A DNA stretch of 64,000 nucleotides, from the NCBI RefSeq assembly GCF_040892615.1, contig NZ_JBFRYC010000009.1:76338-140337 (forward strand), in the 5' to 3' direction. Position numbers and translations under genes: made by a program. The DNA is from Thioclava arctica (lineage in GTDB: Bacteria; Pseudomonadota; Alphaproteobacteria; Rhodobacterales; Rhodobacteraceae). Shown in pieces: positions 52,767 through 61,019 of the stretch; position 1 is the first letter of the stretch; every line of letters begins with the position of its first letter. The notes under the pieces are model-generated. The model made no database searches. It had not been told where the DNA came from and worked only from the letters and a program-made list of their open reading frames with translations.

Positions 52767-53533
52767 TGGCAAAGACACCGAGTGGCAAAAACACCTCCGG
52801 GCGCGGCGAGCGCGATCTGCGCGTGCGCGTCAAGACCGCCAAGGGACGCAAGCTGTCCTCGACGCTTTGGCTCGAACGCCAGCTCAATGACCCTTATGTC
52901 GTGCGCGCCAAGAAAGAGGGCTATCGCGGTCGCGCGGCCTATAAGATTTTGGAGCTGGACGAGAAATATCGCTTTCTCGTGCCCGGTGCGCGGGTTGTCG
53001 ACCTGGGCTGTGCGCCCGGGGGCTGGCTGCAAGTCGCGGTCAAGCGGGTCAATGCGTTGGGCGAGAAATCGGGCAAGCGCGTGGGCACCGTTCTGGGGAT
53101 CGATCTGCAAGAGGTCGATCATGTGCCGGGCGCCGAGATTCATCAGCTCGATTTCCTCGAAGAGGGGGCGGATGATAAGGTCAAGGAATGGCTCGGAGGC
53201 AAGGCCGATGTGGTGATGTCGGATATGGCGGCCTCCAGTTCGGGCCATCAAAATACCGACCATTTGCGCATCATCATCTTGTGCGAAGCCGCTGCGGAGT
53301 TCGCCTTTGACGTTTTGGAAGAGGGCGGCACTTTTGTTGCAAAAGTGCTAGCGGGGGGCACTGAGCAGGTTCTTCTGACCACGTTAAAGAAGAATTTTGA
53401 CAAGGTTGCGAATGTAAAGCCGCCAGCTTCGCGCGCGAATAGTTCTGAAAAATTTGTTGTGGCACAGGGCTTTCGCGGTCGCCGCCATCTTGGTCGATCC
53501 GCGGATGACGCCGAGGATCAGAGCGAAGCATAA
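52766..53533 (+). CDS. rlmE: 23S rRNA (uridine-2'-O)-methyltransferase
   Basis: An FtsJ/RrmJ-type enzyme that methylates the 2'-OH of U2552 in the 50S A-loop. 255 residues, about 45 longer than E. coli RlmE because of an N-terminal basic extension (KTPSGKNTSGRGERDLRVR) and a short acidic tail. DLGCAPGGWLQVAV is the SAM-binding loop; the family's K-D-K-E tetrad can be placed at Lys in AYKILELDEKY, Asp in VMSDMAASSSG, Lys in FVAKVLAGG and Glu in SSEKFVVAQGF. Start shares a base with the upstream stop. Confidence 0.95.
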   Translation: MAKTPSGKNTSGRGERDLRVRVKTAKGRKLSSTLWLERQLNDPYVVRAKKEGYRGRAAYKILELDEKYRFLVPGARVVDLGCAPGGWLQVAVKRVNALGEKSGKRVGTVLGIDLQEVDHVPGAEIHQLDFLEEGADDKVKEWLGGKADVVMSDMAASSSGHQNTDHLRIIILCEAAAEFAFDVLEEGGTFVAKVLAGGTEQVLLTTLKKNFDKVANVKPPASRANSSEKFVVAQGFRGRRHLGRSADDAEDQSEA

Positions 53534-53564
53534 GCCTCACGAGCGGTTTGGGCGCCTGTCCACA

Positions 53565-53584
53565 CTGTCTCGTTTCTGAGACAG
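53565..53584. promoter_or_regulatory. Perfect inverted repeat ahead of the GAF-Fis regulator gene
   Basis: CTGTCTC, GTTTCT, GAGACAG: a 7-6-7 perfect palindrome, 95 bp upstream of the regulator ATG and 31 bp after rlmE. There is no T-tract, so it is more likely an operator than a terminator. Fis-type HTH dimers bind palindromes of this build; autoregulation is a reasonable inference. Confidence 0.5.
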
Positions 53585-53678
53585 TCTCACGCCCGGATCG
53601 CGGCGAATTTTGATTGCGCCAGCCCCGAATCGGACTACCCTCTCGCTAGAGAATTTGCGCAAGAGGGGAGGCTTTCGC

Positions 53679-54647
53679 ATGTCGCTGCATCGCTCATCGC
53701 AACGTCACCACGCCGATATCGTGCGTGAGGTGGTCTCTTCGCCCAAGGCGGCGGGGCGGGCGGGCTTTGCGGCCAGCTGGCGCCGCTCGATGATCCATCA
53801 CAAAATCGACCCGGCCGATATGCCGCTGGATGCGCGCCTGAGTGAGGCCGAGATTCGGGCCCGGCGCGAGGCTTCTGGGTTGTTGCTGCAAATCGCGGCC
53901 CCCGTGCTGGATCGGCTGGCGCGCGCGGCCTGCGATGCGGGCTGCACGGTGTTGCTGTCGGATGCGGGCGGGTTGATTCTGGATGAACGTGTGCGCGCAG
54001 GCGATGCGGGGGATTTTCACGCCTCGAACCTTGCGCCCGGGTCGGATTGGTCCGAGGGCGCGCAGGGCACCAATGGCATTGGCACTTGTCTGGCCGAGGG
54101 GCGCGCGGTGACCGTGTGGCGCGATCAGCATTTTCGCGCGGGCAATACCGGGCTGACCTGCATAGGCGCGCCGGTCTTTGGCGCGCAGGGCGATCTGGCG
54201 GGCGTGATCGATGTCAGTTCCGCGCGTGAGGATATGACCGAAGGCTATGCCAGCCTTGTCGCGCTGACTGCGCAAGACGCCGCGCTACGTATCGAGGGCG
54301 ATCTGTTTCGCGCCGCCTTTCAGGGCGCACGCATCCTGTCGGCGGGGCCGGGTGAGAACGCGCCGCAAGGGGTGATGTTGTTGGCGCTCAACCGTGACGA
54401 TCTGGTGGTCGGCGCGACGCGGGCCGCGCGGAAATATCTGGGGATCAACACCGAGCAGATCGGCCAATTGCCCGCCAATGACCTGATCGGGCAGGGGGTG
54501 CGCGGCGGTCTGCAAGAGGCCCAACGTGCTGCGATGGCGCGGGCCTTGGCGCGCAATGGCGGAAATGTCTCGGCAGCGGCGCGCGATCTGGGGATCGGGC
54601 GGGCGACCTTCTATCGCAAGGCCAAGAAGCTGCAACTGGACGTGTAG
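53679..54647 (+). CDS. GAF domain / Fis-type HTH transcriptional regulator
   Basis: A 322-residue regulator. About residues 60-200 form a GAF-like sensor (LSDAGGLILDERV; GTNGIGTCLAEGRAVTVW; CIGAPVFGAQGDLAGVIDVS), as in the N-terminus of AcoR-type activators. The C-terminus AMARALARNGGNVSAAARDLGIGRATFYRKAKKL is a Fis-type helix-turn-helix. The AAA+ sigma-54-interaction domain that joins these parts in AcoR is absent; only ~90 residues lie between them. So it probably works without sigma-54. GGGGAGG lies 8 bp before the ATG at 53679. Confidence 0.88.
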   Translation: MSLHRSSQRHHADIVREVVSSPKAAGRAGFAASWRRSMIHHKIDPADMPLDARLSEAEIRARREASGLLLQIAAPVLDRLARAACDAGCTVLLSDAGGLILDERVRAGDAGDFHASNLAPGSDWSEGAQGTNGIGTCLAEGRAVTVWRDQHFRAGNTGLTCIGAPVFGAQGDLAGVIDVSSAREDMTEGYASLVALTAQDAALRIEGDLFRAAFQGARILSAGPGENAPQGVMLLALNRDDLVVGATRAARKYLGINTEQIGQLPANDLIGQGVRGGLQEAQRAAMARALARNGGNVSAAARDLGIGRATFYRKAKKLQLDV

Positions 54648-54673
54648 CGCCGCCCGGATTTTCCCGGACGGCG
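54648..54673. terminator. Hairpin between the regulator gene and tyrS
   Basis: CGCCGCCCGG and CCGGACGGCG around loop ATTTTC pair with one C-A mismatch, immediately after the regulator stop and 8 bp from the tyrS stop. The two genes converge. No good U-tract on either side. Confidence 0.45.
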
Positions 54674-54680
54674 TTCTGGC

Positions 54681-55928
54681 TTAGCCCAGTTCGACCAGCG
54701 CGTGGCGCTTTTTGCCCGCTGACAGCTTCACCGGCTGGGCCAGATCGGCGACGGTGAACATCCGGCCCGCATCGGTGCAGCCCTCGTCATTCACCTTCAG
54801 CGCGCCCTCAGAGATCAATCGCTTGCCGTCCTTACCCGTTTTCGCAAGACCCGAGCGCACGACGAGTTGCGCAAGGCTGATGCCCTCACCCAGATCATCC
54901 GCACTCAGCGTCAAGGTCGGTAGGTCATCGCCAACGCCGCCCTTTTCGAACACTTCGCGCGCGGTGGCCTCGGCAGTGCGTGCGGCGTCCCAGCCGTGGC
55001 AAAGCGCCGTGACCTCATTGGCAAGGCGCACCTTGGCTTCGTTGATCTCAGACCCTTCCAACGCGCCGAGGCGGTCGCATTCTGTCACCGGCAATTCGGT
55101 ATAGAGCTTGAGGAACCGGCCCACATCGGCATCGGTCGTGTTGCGCCAGAATTGCCAGAACTCGTAAGGGCTTAGCATATCCGCATTCAGCCAGATCGCG
55201 CCCGACTGGCTTTTGCCCATTTTCTTGCCATCCGACGTGGTCAGTAGCGGCGAGGTCAGCCCGTAAATCTCATGGTCCAGCACCCGGCGCGTCAGGTCGA
55301 TCCCGTTGACGATATTGCCCCATTGATCCGACCCGCCCATTTGCACCAGACAGCCATAGCGGCGGTTGAGTTCAAGGAAGTCATAGGCTTGCAGGATCAT
55401 GTAGTTGAATTCAAGGAAGCTGAGCGATTGCTCGCGATCCAGCCGCGACTTGACGGATTCAAAAGACAGCATCCGGTTGACCGAGAAATGACGCCCGATA
55501 TCGCGCAGGAAATCGAGGTAGTTCAGCCCGTCGAGCCATTCTGCATTGTTCAGCATCAGCGCGGGGGTCTCGCCGTCGTAGGCGATATATTTCGCGAACA
55601 CCTTCTTGATGCCCGCGATGTTATCGTCGATCTGGGCTGGCGTCAGCAGTGGGCGCTCATCGGCGCGGAAAGACGGGTCGCCCACTTTGGTCGTGCCCCC
55701 GCCCATCAGCGTGATCGGCTGATGCCCGGTCTTTTGCAGCCAGCGCAGCATCATGATTTGGATCAGCGAGCCGACATGCAGCGAACTCGCCGTCGCATCA
55801 AAGCCGATATAACCCGGCACGACACCCTTGACCAAAGCCTCGTCTAGCCCCTGATAATCGGTGCAATCGGCCAGAAAGCCTCGCTCCATCATCACGCGCA
55901 TGAAGTCTGATTTGGGATGGTAGGTCAT
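54681..55928 (-). CDS. tyrS: Tyrosyl-tRNA synthetase
   Basis: A 415-residue class I synthetase. The HIGH-like motif appears as LHVGSLIQ, the tyrosine pocket as YMILQAYDFLELNRRYGCLVQMGGSDQWGN, and KMGKS stands for KMSKS. A C-terminal S4 RNA-binding domain (LVVRSGLAKTGKDGKRLI) is present. I use the ATG at 55928; the 37 codons upstream in the open frame are Pro-rich and not family-like. It diverges from anmK, 59 bp apart, a pairing common in this order. Confidence 0.96.
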   Translation of the reverse strand: MTYHPKSDFMRVMMERGFLADCTDYQGLDEALVKGVVPGYIGFDATASSLHVGSLIQIMMLRWLQKTGHQPITLMGGGTTKVGDPSFRADERPLLTPAQIDDNIAGIKKVFAKYIAYDGETPALMLNNAEWLDGLNYLDFLRDIGRHFSVNRMLSFESVKSRLDREQSLSFLEFNYMILQAYDFLELNRRYGCLVQMGGSDQWGNIVNGIDLTRRVLDHEIYGLTSPLLTTSDGKKMGKSQSGAIWLNADMLSPYEFWQFWRNTTDADVGRFLKLYTELPVTECDRLGALEGSEINEAKVRLANEVTALCHGWDAARTAEATAREVFEKGGVGDDLPTLTLSADDLGEGISLAQLVVRSGLAKTGKDGKRLISEGALKVNDEGCTDAGRMFTVADLAQPVKLSAGKKRHALVELG

Positions 55929-55987
55929 CGTGCTTGTTCCTTTCCTAACAGCGTGCGTATATCGGGCAGGGCGGTGAGAGGGAAGCC

Positions 55988-57097
55988 ATGTTGAAACCGG
56001 GGCCGGTCTGGGCGGCAGGCACGATGTCGGGAACGTCACTGGATGGGGTCGATGCGGCCCTTGTGCTGAGTGATGGCGAGCGGATCCTGGACTTTGGCCG
56101 CTCTGACTATCGCCCTTATGCGCCCGCTGAACGCGACATATTGCATGCCGCTTTGGGCCGTTGGCCCGGAGAGGATGGTGTCGAGGCCGCCGCCGAGGTT
56201 GTCGAAACCGCGCATGCCGAAATCCTGTCAGGGCTGAGCGAAGCCAGTATCATCGGCTTTCACGGCCAGACCTTGGCGCATGATCCCGATGGTCGCCAAG
56301 GCCCTCGGCGCACCCATCAGGCGGGCGATGGCGCGGTACTGGCCGAGGTGCTGGGGCGTCCGGTGGTGTGGGATTTCCGATCAAGCGATGTCGAGATGGG
56401 CGGGCAGGGGGCGCCGCTGGCCCCGTTTTTCCACTTTGCTTGCGCGAAATATGCCGGGCTGGATGCGCCTGCGGTGTTTCTCAATCTCGGCGGGGTGGGC
56501 AATGTCACCTGGGTCGATCCGCGCCAAGCCGCGCCCGAAATGCCCGGTGCCGTGTTGGCCTTTGACACTGGTCCCGCCAATGCGCCGATCAACGATTTGA
56601 TGCGAATTCGGCGCAAGCTGGATCAGGATGAGGGCGGCGCGCTGGCACTGGAAGGGCGCGTCGATGAGGCCGCGCTGCAAGGCTTTCTGGAGCATCGCTA
56701 TTTCCTGCGTATGCCGCCCAAGTCGCTGGATCGCAACGATTTTCACGATATGCTTGCGCGGGTTTCTGATCTGAGTGATGCCGATGCCGCCGCCACCCTG
56801 ACCGCTTGCGCCGCCGCTGCCGTAGCGCGCGGGGGTGAGCATTACCCGATCCCGCCAAGCGCGATTTACGTCACTGGCGGCGGGCGGTTGAATGCAGCCC
56901 TGATGGTGGCGCTGCAAACCCGCATGAACTGTCCGGTGCAGCCGATCGAGGATATCGGGCTGGACGGCGATATGCTTGAGGCGCAGGCATTCGCCTATCT
57001 GGCCGTGCGCGTGGCGCGCGGATTGCCGACCTCGGGGCCTTCGACGACCGGGGTGGGTGCGCTGATCGGGGGCGGCAAGATTTCTCAGCCCGGCTGA
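55988..57097 (+). CDS. anmK: Anhydro-N-acetylmuramic acid kinase
   Basis: Converts 1,6-anhydro-MurNAc to MurNAc-6-phosphate during recycling of peptidoglycan. 369 residues of the ASKHA fold: AGTMSGTSLDGVDAAL at the N-terminus, FHGQTLAHDP, FLNLGGVGNVTW, FDTGPANAPINDL and YVTGGGRLN are all in order. GAGAGGGAAG precedes the start. The etherase MurQ that usually follows in the pathway is not next to it. Confidence 0.96.
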   Translation: MLKPGPVWAAGTMSGTSLDGVDAALVLSDGERILDFGRSDYRPYAPAERDILHAALGRWPGEDGVEAAAEVVETAHAEILSGLSEASIIGFHGQTLAHDPDGRQGPRRTHQAGDGAVLAEVLGRPVVWDFRSSDVEMGGQGAPLAPFFHFACAKYAGLDAPAVFLNLGGVGNVTWVDPRQAAPEMPGAVLAFDTGPANAPINDLMRIRRKLDQDEGGALALEGRVDEAALQGFLEHRYFLRMPPKSLDRNDFHDMLARVSDLSDADAAATLTACAAAAVARGGEHYPIPPSAIYVTGGGRLNAALMVALQTRMNCPVQPIEDIGLDGDMLEAQAFAYLAVRVARGLPTSGPSTTGVGALIGGGKISQPG

Positions 57098-57176
57098 GGC
57101 ATTCGGTGCCAATCAGATCTGGCGGGACTGCCCGCCCTCGGGATGGGGCCGCAAGCCAAGGGCTGCGATGATCTGA

Positions 57177-57857
57177 TCAGCGCGCATCGACCAGCCTGTC
57201 TGCCAATACCAAGAAATCGGGCGCGATGATGTCCCAATCAGCTTCGGCAACAAGATCGGCGGTTTGGTTGGGGCCGTATTCCGTGGGGCGCGCGACAAAG
57301 GCGGTTTTCAGACCAAGCGCGCGCGCGGCGGCTAGATCGTTATTATGTGCCGCGACCATCATCACTGCCTCGGGCGGCAGGCGCAGGGCATCGCACGCGG
57401 CGAGATAAACTGCAGGCTTGGGTTTGTAATCGCGCGCAATATCGGCCCCCAAGATACAGTGCCAAGGCAGAAGCGCGTGTTTGGCCAACCGCGCCATCAA
57501 GGCGATAGACCCGTTGGAACAGGGCGCGATCAGCGCGTGCGTCGCAATCGCGTGCAAGCCCGCGACCGTGTCGGGCCACGGATCAAGCCGCTCCCAAGCC
57601 TGCGCAAGGGCGTCAGGGGCACGCACGCCAAAGCGCTCGGCCACCCGGTGCAGGTTTTCGCGGTGCAGATCGTCCAGCGCGACATAGCCGCGATCGCCCG
57701 CCCGGATGCGCGCCATCGCAGGGTCATATTCGCCGCGCCACGCATCTGCAAAAACCAGCGCATCGACGCCGGGCAGAGCCTTTGTCACGGCACGCGCGAT
57801 GGCGCTGCGCCAATCAACGCAGGTGCCAAAAACATCAAACAGGAGGGCTTGGGTCAT
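57177..57857 (-). CDS. Haloacid dehalogenase, type II
   Basis: A 226-residue HAD protein. LFDVFGTCVDWRS is the type II 2-haloacid dehalogenase opening with the nucleophile Asp8; the Arg/Asn pocket residues and APCSNGSIALMARLAK (motif II with Ser and Asn) and MMVAAHNNDLAAARALGL (motif IV) follow. Type II enzymes cleave C-Cl bonds of 2-haloacids, but many members act on phosphates instead, so the activity is uncertain. The gene stands between anmK (convergent) and eno. Confidence 0.88.
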   Translation of the reverse strand: MTQALLFDVFGTCVDWRSAIARAVTKALPGVDALVFADAWRGEYDPAMARIRAGDRGYVALDDLHRENLHRVAERFGVRAPDALAQAWERLDPWPDTVAGLHAIATHALIAPCSNGSIALMARLAKHALLPWHCILGADIARDYKPKPAVYLAACDALRLPPEAVMMVAAHNNDLAAARALGLKTAFVARPTEYGPNQTADLVAEADWDIIAPDFLVLADRLVDAR

Positions 57858-57910
57858 ACCCTCAGTTTGCGCGCATTGGCAGGGGCAGGCAAGCTTATTG
57901 CGGGCATGAA

Positions 57911-57945
57911 AAACCCGCCGGAGGCGGGTGCCTCCGGCGGGAGTA
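57911..57945 (-). terminator. Intrinsic terminator of eno
   Basis: CCCGCCGGAGGC, loop GGGT, GCCTCCGGCGGG: a perfect 12-bp stem, 20 bp after the eno stop. On the minus strand it is followed by GTTTTT. It separates eno from the dehalogenase gene. Confidence 0.92.
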
Positions 57946-57964
57946 TTTTGGGCTAGATGAAACC

Positions 57965-59239
57965 TTATTTCAGGATCGAGCGGCCAGCGTATTCCGCAGT
58001 CTCGCCCAGCATTTCTTCGATGCGGATCAACTGGTTATATTTCGCGAGCCGGTCCGAGCGGGCCAGCGAGCCGGTCTTGATTTGCCCGCAATTGGTGGCC
58101 ACGGCCAGATCGGCGATGGTGGAGTCTTCGGTCTCGCCCGAGCGGTGGCTCATGACGTTGGTATAGCCCGCGCGATGGGCCATATCGACGGCTTGCAGCG
58201 TTTCGGTCAGGGTGCCGATCTGGTTGACCTTGACCAGCATCGAGTTCGCCACGCCCTGCTTGATGCCATCGGCCAGACGCACCGGGTTGGTCACGAACAG
58301 ATCGTCGCCCACCAGTTGCACCTTGTCGCCCAGACGCTCGGTCAACAGCTTCCAGCCAGCCCAGTCATCTTCGGCCATACCATCTTCGATCGAGATGATC
58401 GGATAGGCGCCCAGCAGCTTTTCGAGATAGTCGACGTTTTCTTCCGAGCTCAGGCTCAGGCCCTCGCCGGTCATCTCGTATTTGCCGTTCTTGTAATACT
58501 CGGTCGAGGCGCAATCCATCGCGAGATAGATATCTTCGCCCGGTTTATAGCCCGCTTTTTCGATGGATTTCAGGATCAGATCCAACGCCGCCGTGGTCGA
58601 GCTGAGTTCCGGCGCGAAACCGCCCTCATCGCCCAAACCGGTGTTTAGGCCCGCCGCCGAGAGTTCCTTTTTCAGTGTGTGGAACACTTCCGAGCCCATG
58701 CGCACCGCGTCGCGGATATTGCCCGCGCTGACCGGCATGATCATGAATTCCTGAATGTCGATTGGGTTGTCGGCATGCTCGCCGCCATTGATGATGTTCA
58801 TCATCGGCACTGGCAGGATGCGCGCCGAGGTGCCGCCGATATAGCGATAAAGCGGCAGCGCCGAGGTGTCGGCGGCGGCCTTGGCAACGGCCAGCGAGAC
58901 GCCCAAAATAGCGTTTGCACCCAGACGGCCCTTGTTCTCGGTGCCATCGAGTTCAATCATCGCGCGGTCGATTTCGACCTGCTCGGTGGCGTCCTCGCCC
59001 ACAAGGTTCTCGGCAATCTCACCATTCACGGCCATCACCGCCTCAAGCACGCCTTTGCCGAAATAGCGGTCCTTGTCGCCATCGCGGCGTTCATGCGCCT
59101 CATGCGCGCCCGTCGAGGCCCCCGAGGGCACAGCCGCGCGCCCCATCGTGCCGTCTTCGAGGATCACGTCGACCTCGATCGTGGGGTTGCCCCGGCTGTC
59201 CAGAATTTCGCGGGCGTGAATGTCGATGATGGTGCTCAT
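57965..59239 (-). CDS. eno: Enolase (phosphopyruvate hydratase)
   Basis: A 424-residue glycolytic enzyme converting 2-phosphoglycerate to phosphoenolpyruvate. Features: STIIDIHAREILDSRGNPT at the start, GEHADNPIDIQEFMI, GDEGGFAPEL (proton donor Glu), SIEDGMAEDDW, LVGDDLFVTN and the signature LVKVNQIGTLTET followed by SHRSGETED. The ribosome site is AGGGGAGCGCC before the ATG. It is a single-gene unit. Confidence 0.99.
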   Translation of the reverse strand: MSTIIDIHAREILDSRGNPTIEVDVILEDGTMGRAAVPSGASTGAHEAHERRDGDKDRYFGKGVLEAVMAVNGEIAENLVGEDATEQVEIDRAMIELDGTENKGRLGANAILGVSLAVAKAAADTSALPLYRYIGGTSARILPVPMMNIINGGEHADNPIDIQEFMIMPVSAGNIRDAVRMGSEVFHTLKKELSAAGLNTGLGDEGGFAPELSSTTAALDLILKSIEKAGYKPGEDIYLAMDCASTEYYKNGKYEMTGEGLSLSSEENVDYLEKLLGAYPIISIEDGMAEDDWAGWKLLTERLGDKVQLVGDDLFVTNPVRLADGIKQGVANSMLVKVNQIGTLTETLQAVDMAHRAGYTNVMSHRSGETEDSTIADLAVATNCGQIKTGSLARSDRLAKYNQLIRIEEMLGETAEYAGRSILK

Positions 59240-59332
59240 GGCGCTCCCCTTATGGGTGAATTTAGTTCGAGAAATCTATAGACCGGTGAGGGGCGCGCGA
59301 AAAGAGCGCGCTGCATGAAATTTGCGTGGCCA

Positions 59333-60211
59333 TTATCGGCGGCGCAACCTGGCTTGGCGCCACAGCGTATAAAGCCCCGAACCCACGATCACCGCACCGC
59401 CCAGCAAGGTGAAACGATCGGGGGGCTCGGCAAAGACGGCCCAGCCGATGATCACCGCAAAGATCAGCCGCACATAGCGAAAGGGCGTAATCACCGAGAC
59501 CTCGCCGATCCGCATCGCGAGGATCAGTGCGTAATAGCCCAAAGGCCCGACGATCAGCGCACCTGCGATCATCGCCCATTCCGCAGCACTTGGCATCAGC
59601 ATCGGTGCGGAGCTGAGCGCTTGAATCACCGCGCCCGCGGGCACCACCACGCCAAACCCGTAGGTTGCAAGCTGCATCGAGGTAATCGCGCGGGGCACTT
59701 TGCGCGTGGCCAGATCGCGCGCGGCCAAGCCGACCACCGCGACGACGGGCAAAAGCGACAGCACCGAGAAGCCTTCGGTACCGGGGCGGATCACGATCAG
59801 CACGCCAAGAAAGCCGACCCAGATCGCCGACCAACGCCGCCAGCCCACCGCCTCGCCAAAGAACAGCGCCGCGCCCAAGGTGACCGCCAGCGGTGTGGCC
59901 TGTAAAATTGCCGAGGCCTGCGCGAGGGGCGTGAAAATCACTGCGGCGACGAAGCAGACGGTGCCAAGGATTTCACCGCCATTGCGCAGCAGGACCGACC
60001 CCGCCAGCAGATCGCGCGAGATCAACCGGTCGCGCCGCCACAGCGCGATTGCGCCAAACAGGGTCGCGCCGCCGGTGCCCAGCAGCATCAGCACCTCGCC
60101 GACGGGCAGCCGCTCGCCCAATGCCTTGACGAACATGTCCTCCAGCGCAAAGCCCGCCATCGCGGCGACCATCAGCAAACTGCCTTGGAAATTTTCGCGG
60201 CTCAGGTCCAT
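59333..60211 (-). CDS. EamA/DMT family transporter
   Basis: A 292-residue inner-membrane protein with ten hydrophobic helices in two EamA repeats (first: MVAAMAGFALEDMFVKAL; second from VVAVVGLAARDLATRKV). The P-x-x-x helix end motifs LQATPLAVTLGAALFFGE and ITPFRYVRLIFAVIIGWAVF are typical of drug/metabolite exporters. It ends in basic residues (RQARLRRR). The substrate cannot be deduced. It starts 65 bp behind the nuclease-like gene, so the two may be cotranscribed. Confidence 0.9.
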   Translation of the reverse strand: MDLSRENFQGSLLMVAAMAGFALEDMFVKALGERLPVGEVLMLLGTGGATLFGAIALWRRDRLISRDLLAGSVLLRNGGEILGTVCFVAAVIFTPLAQASAILQATPLAVTLGAALFFGEAVGWRRWSAIWVGFLGVLIVIRPGTEGFSVLSLLPVVAVVGLAARDLATRKVPRAITSMQLATYGFGVVVPAGAVIQALSSAPMLMPSAAEWAMIAGALIVGPLGYYALILAMRIGEVSVITPFRYVRLIFAVIIGWAVFAEPPDRFTLLGGAVIVGSGLYTLWRQARLRRR

Positions 60212-60276
60212 GCGGCTCTCGGAGAACGGAGATGTATCGAAGCCTTATCGGGGCAGGCGGCGCGGGGCAAGGGCGG

Positions 60277-60993
60277 CTAGATCCGCTGCGCGCGCGTCAC
60301 GATCCCGCCGATATCGGCCCAGATCGGCAAATGATCCGAGGCCACGCGCGCCAGCGGCGTATCAAGCACGCCCGCGCGCACCACCCGCAGCCCCGGCGCG
60401 GTCACGATCCGATCCAACCGCCCGAAGGGCGCGCGTGCGGGAAAGCTCGCGCCGGGGGCGTGCACGTGAAACCCCGTCAGCGTCTCAAAACCGCGCTCGT
60501 GGCGCCATTCGTTAAAGTCGCCAATCGCAAGCGCCGGATGGGGGCGCGCGTCCCGCATCAGTTGGGCAATCCGCGTCCACTGAGCACGCCGATCCGTGCG
60601 CCGTAACCCCAGATGCGCGCCCACCATCGTGAAGGGGCCGCCGTTATCGGGCGCAATGCGCACCGCCAGCGCCCCACGCGGCTCAAGGCCGGGCAGGGTG
60701 ATCGCCTCGACGCCCAGCACCCGGGTGCCGCGCCGCACCAGCACCACCTGCCCGTGCCAGCCCAAACTGTCCGGGCCAGTGCGCGGCATGTCGTGGCGCT
60801 CAAAATCGGTCTCGGCCTCAATCAGCTTTTGGGTCAATGCGGCCGGGCGCGCTCCCATCCGCTTGTCGACCTCTTGCAGTGCAATCACATCCGCTTGCAG
60901 CGCATTCATCACCGCGATGATGCGCCCTGGGTCGTGGCGCCCATCCGCGCCCACGCATTTGTGCAAATTGTAAGAGGCGATCCGAAGTGTCAT
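60277..60993 (-). CDS. Endonuclease/exonuclease/phosphatase (EEP) family protein
   Basis: A 238-residue metal-dependent hydrolase. RIASYNLHKCVG, VIALQEVD (metal-binding Glu), MVGAHLGL, LAIGDFNEW (Asp-x-Asn) and LARVASDHLPIWADI (catalytic Asp-His) are in the order of the fold. I use the ATG at 60993 (TLRIASYN); 13 upstream codons are not family-like. No signal peptide, so it should act in the cytoplasm. The substrate may be DNA, RNA or a phospho-lipid head group. Confidence 0.9.
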   Translation of the reverse strand: MTLRIASYNLHKCVGADGRHDPGRIIAVMNALQADVIALQEVDKRMGARPAALTQKLIEAETDFERHDMPRTGPDSLGWHGQVVLVRRGTRVLGVEAITLPGLEPRGALAVRIAPDNGGPFTMVGAHLGLRRTDRRAQWTRIAQLMRDARPHPALAIGDFNEWRHERGFETLTGFHVHAPGASFPARAPFGRLDRIVTAPGLRVVRAGVLDTPLARVASDHLPIWADIGGIVTRAQRI

Positions 60994-61019
60994 GATTTCA
61001 ATGTGTTGAGGGGTGAAGT

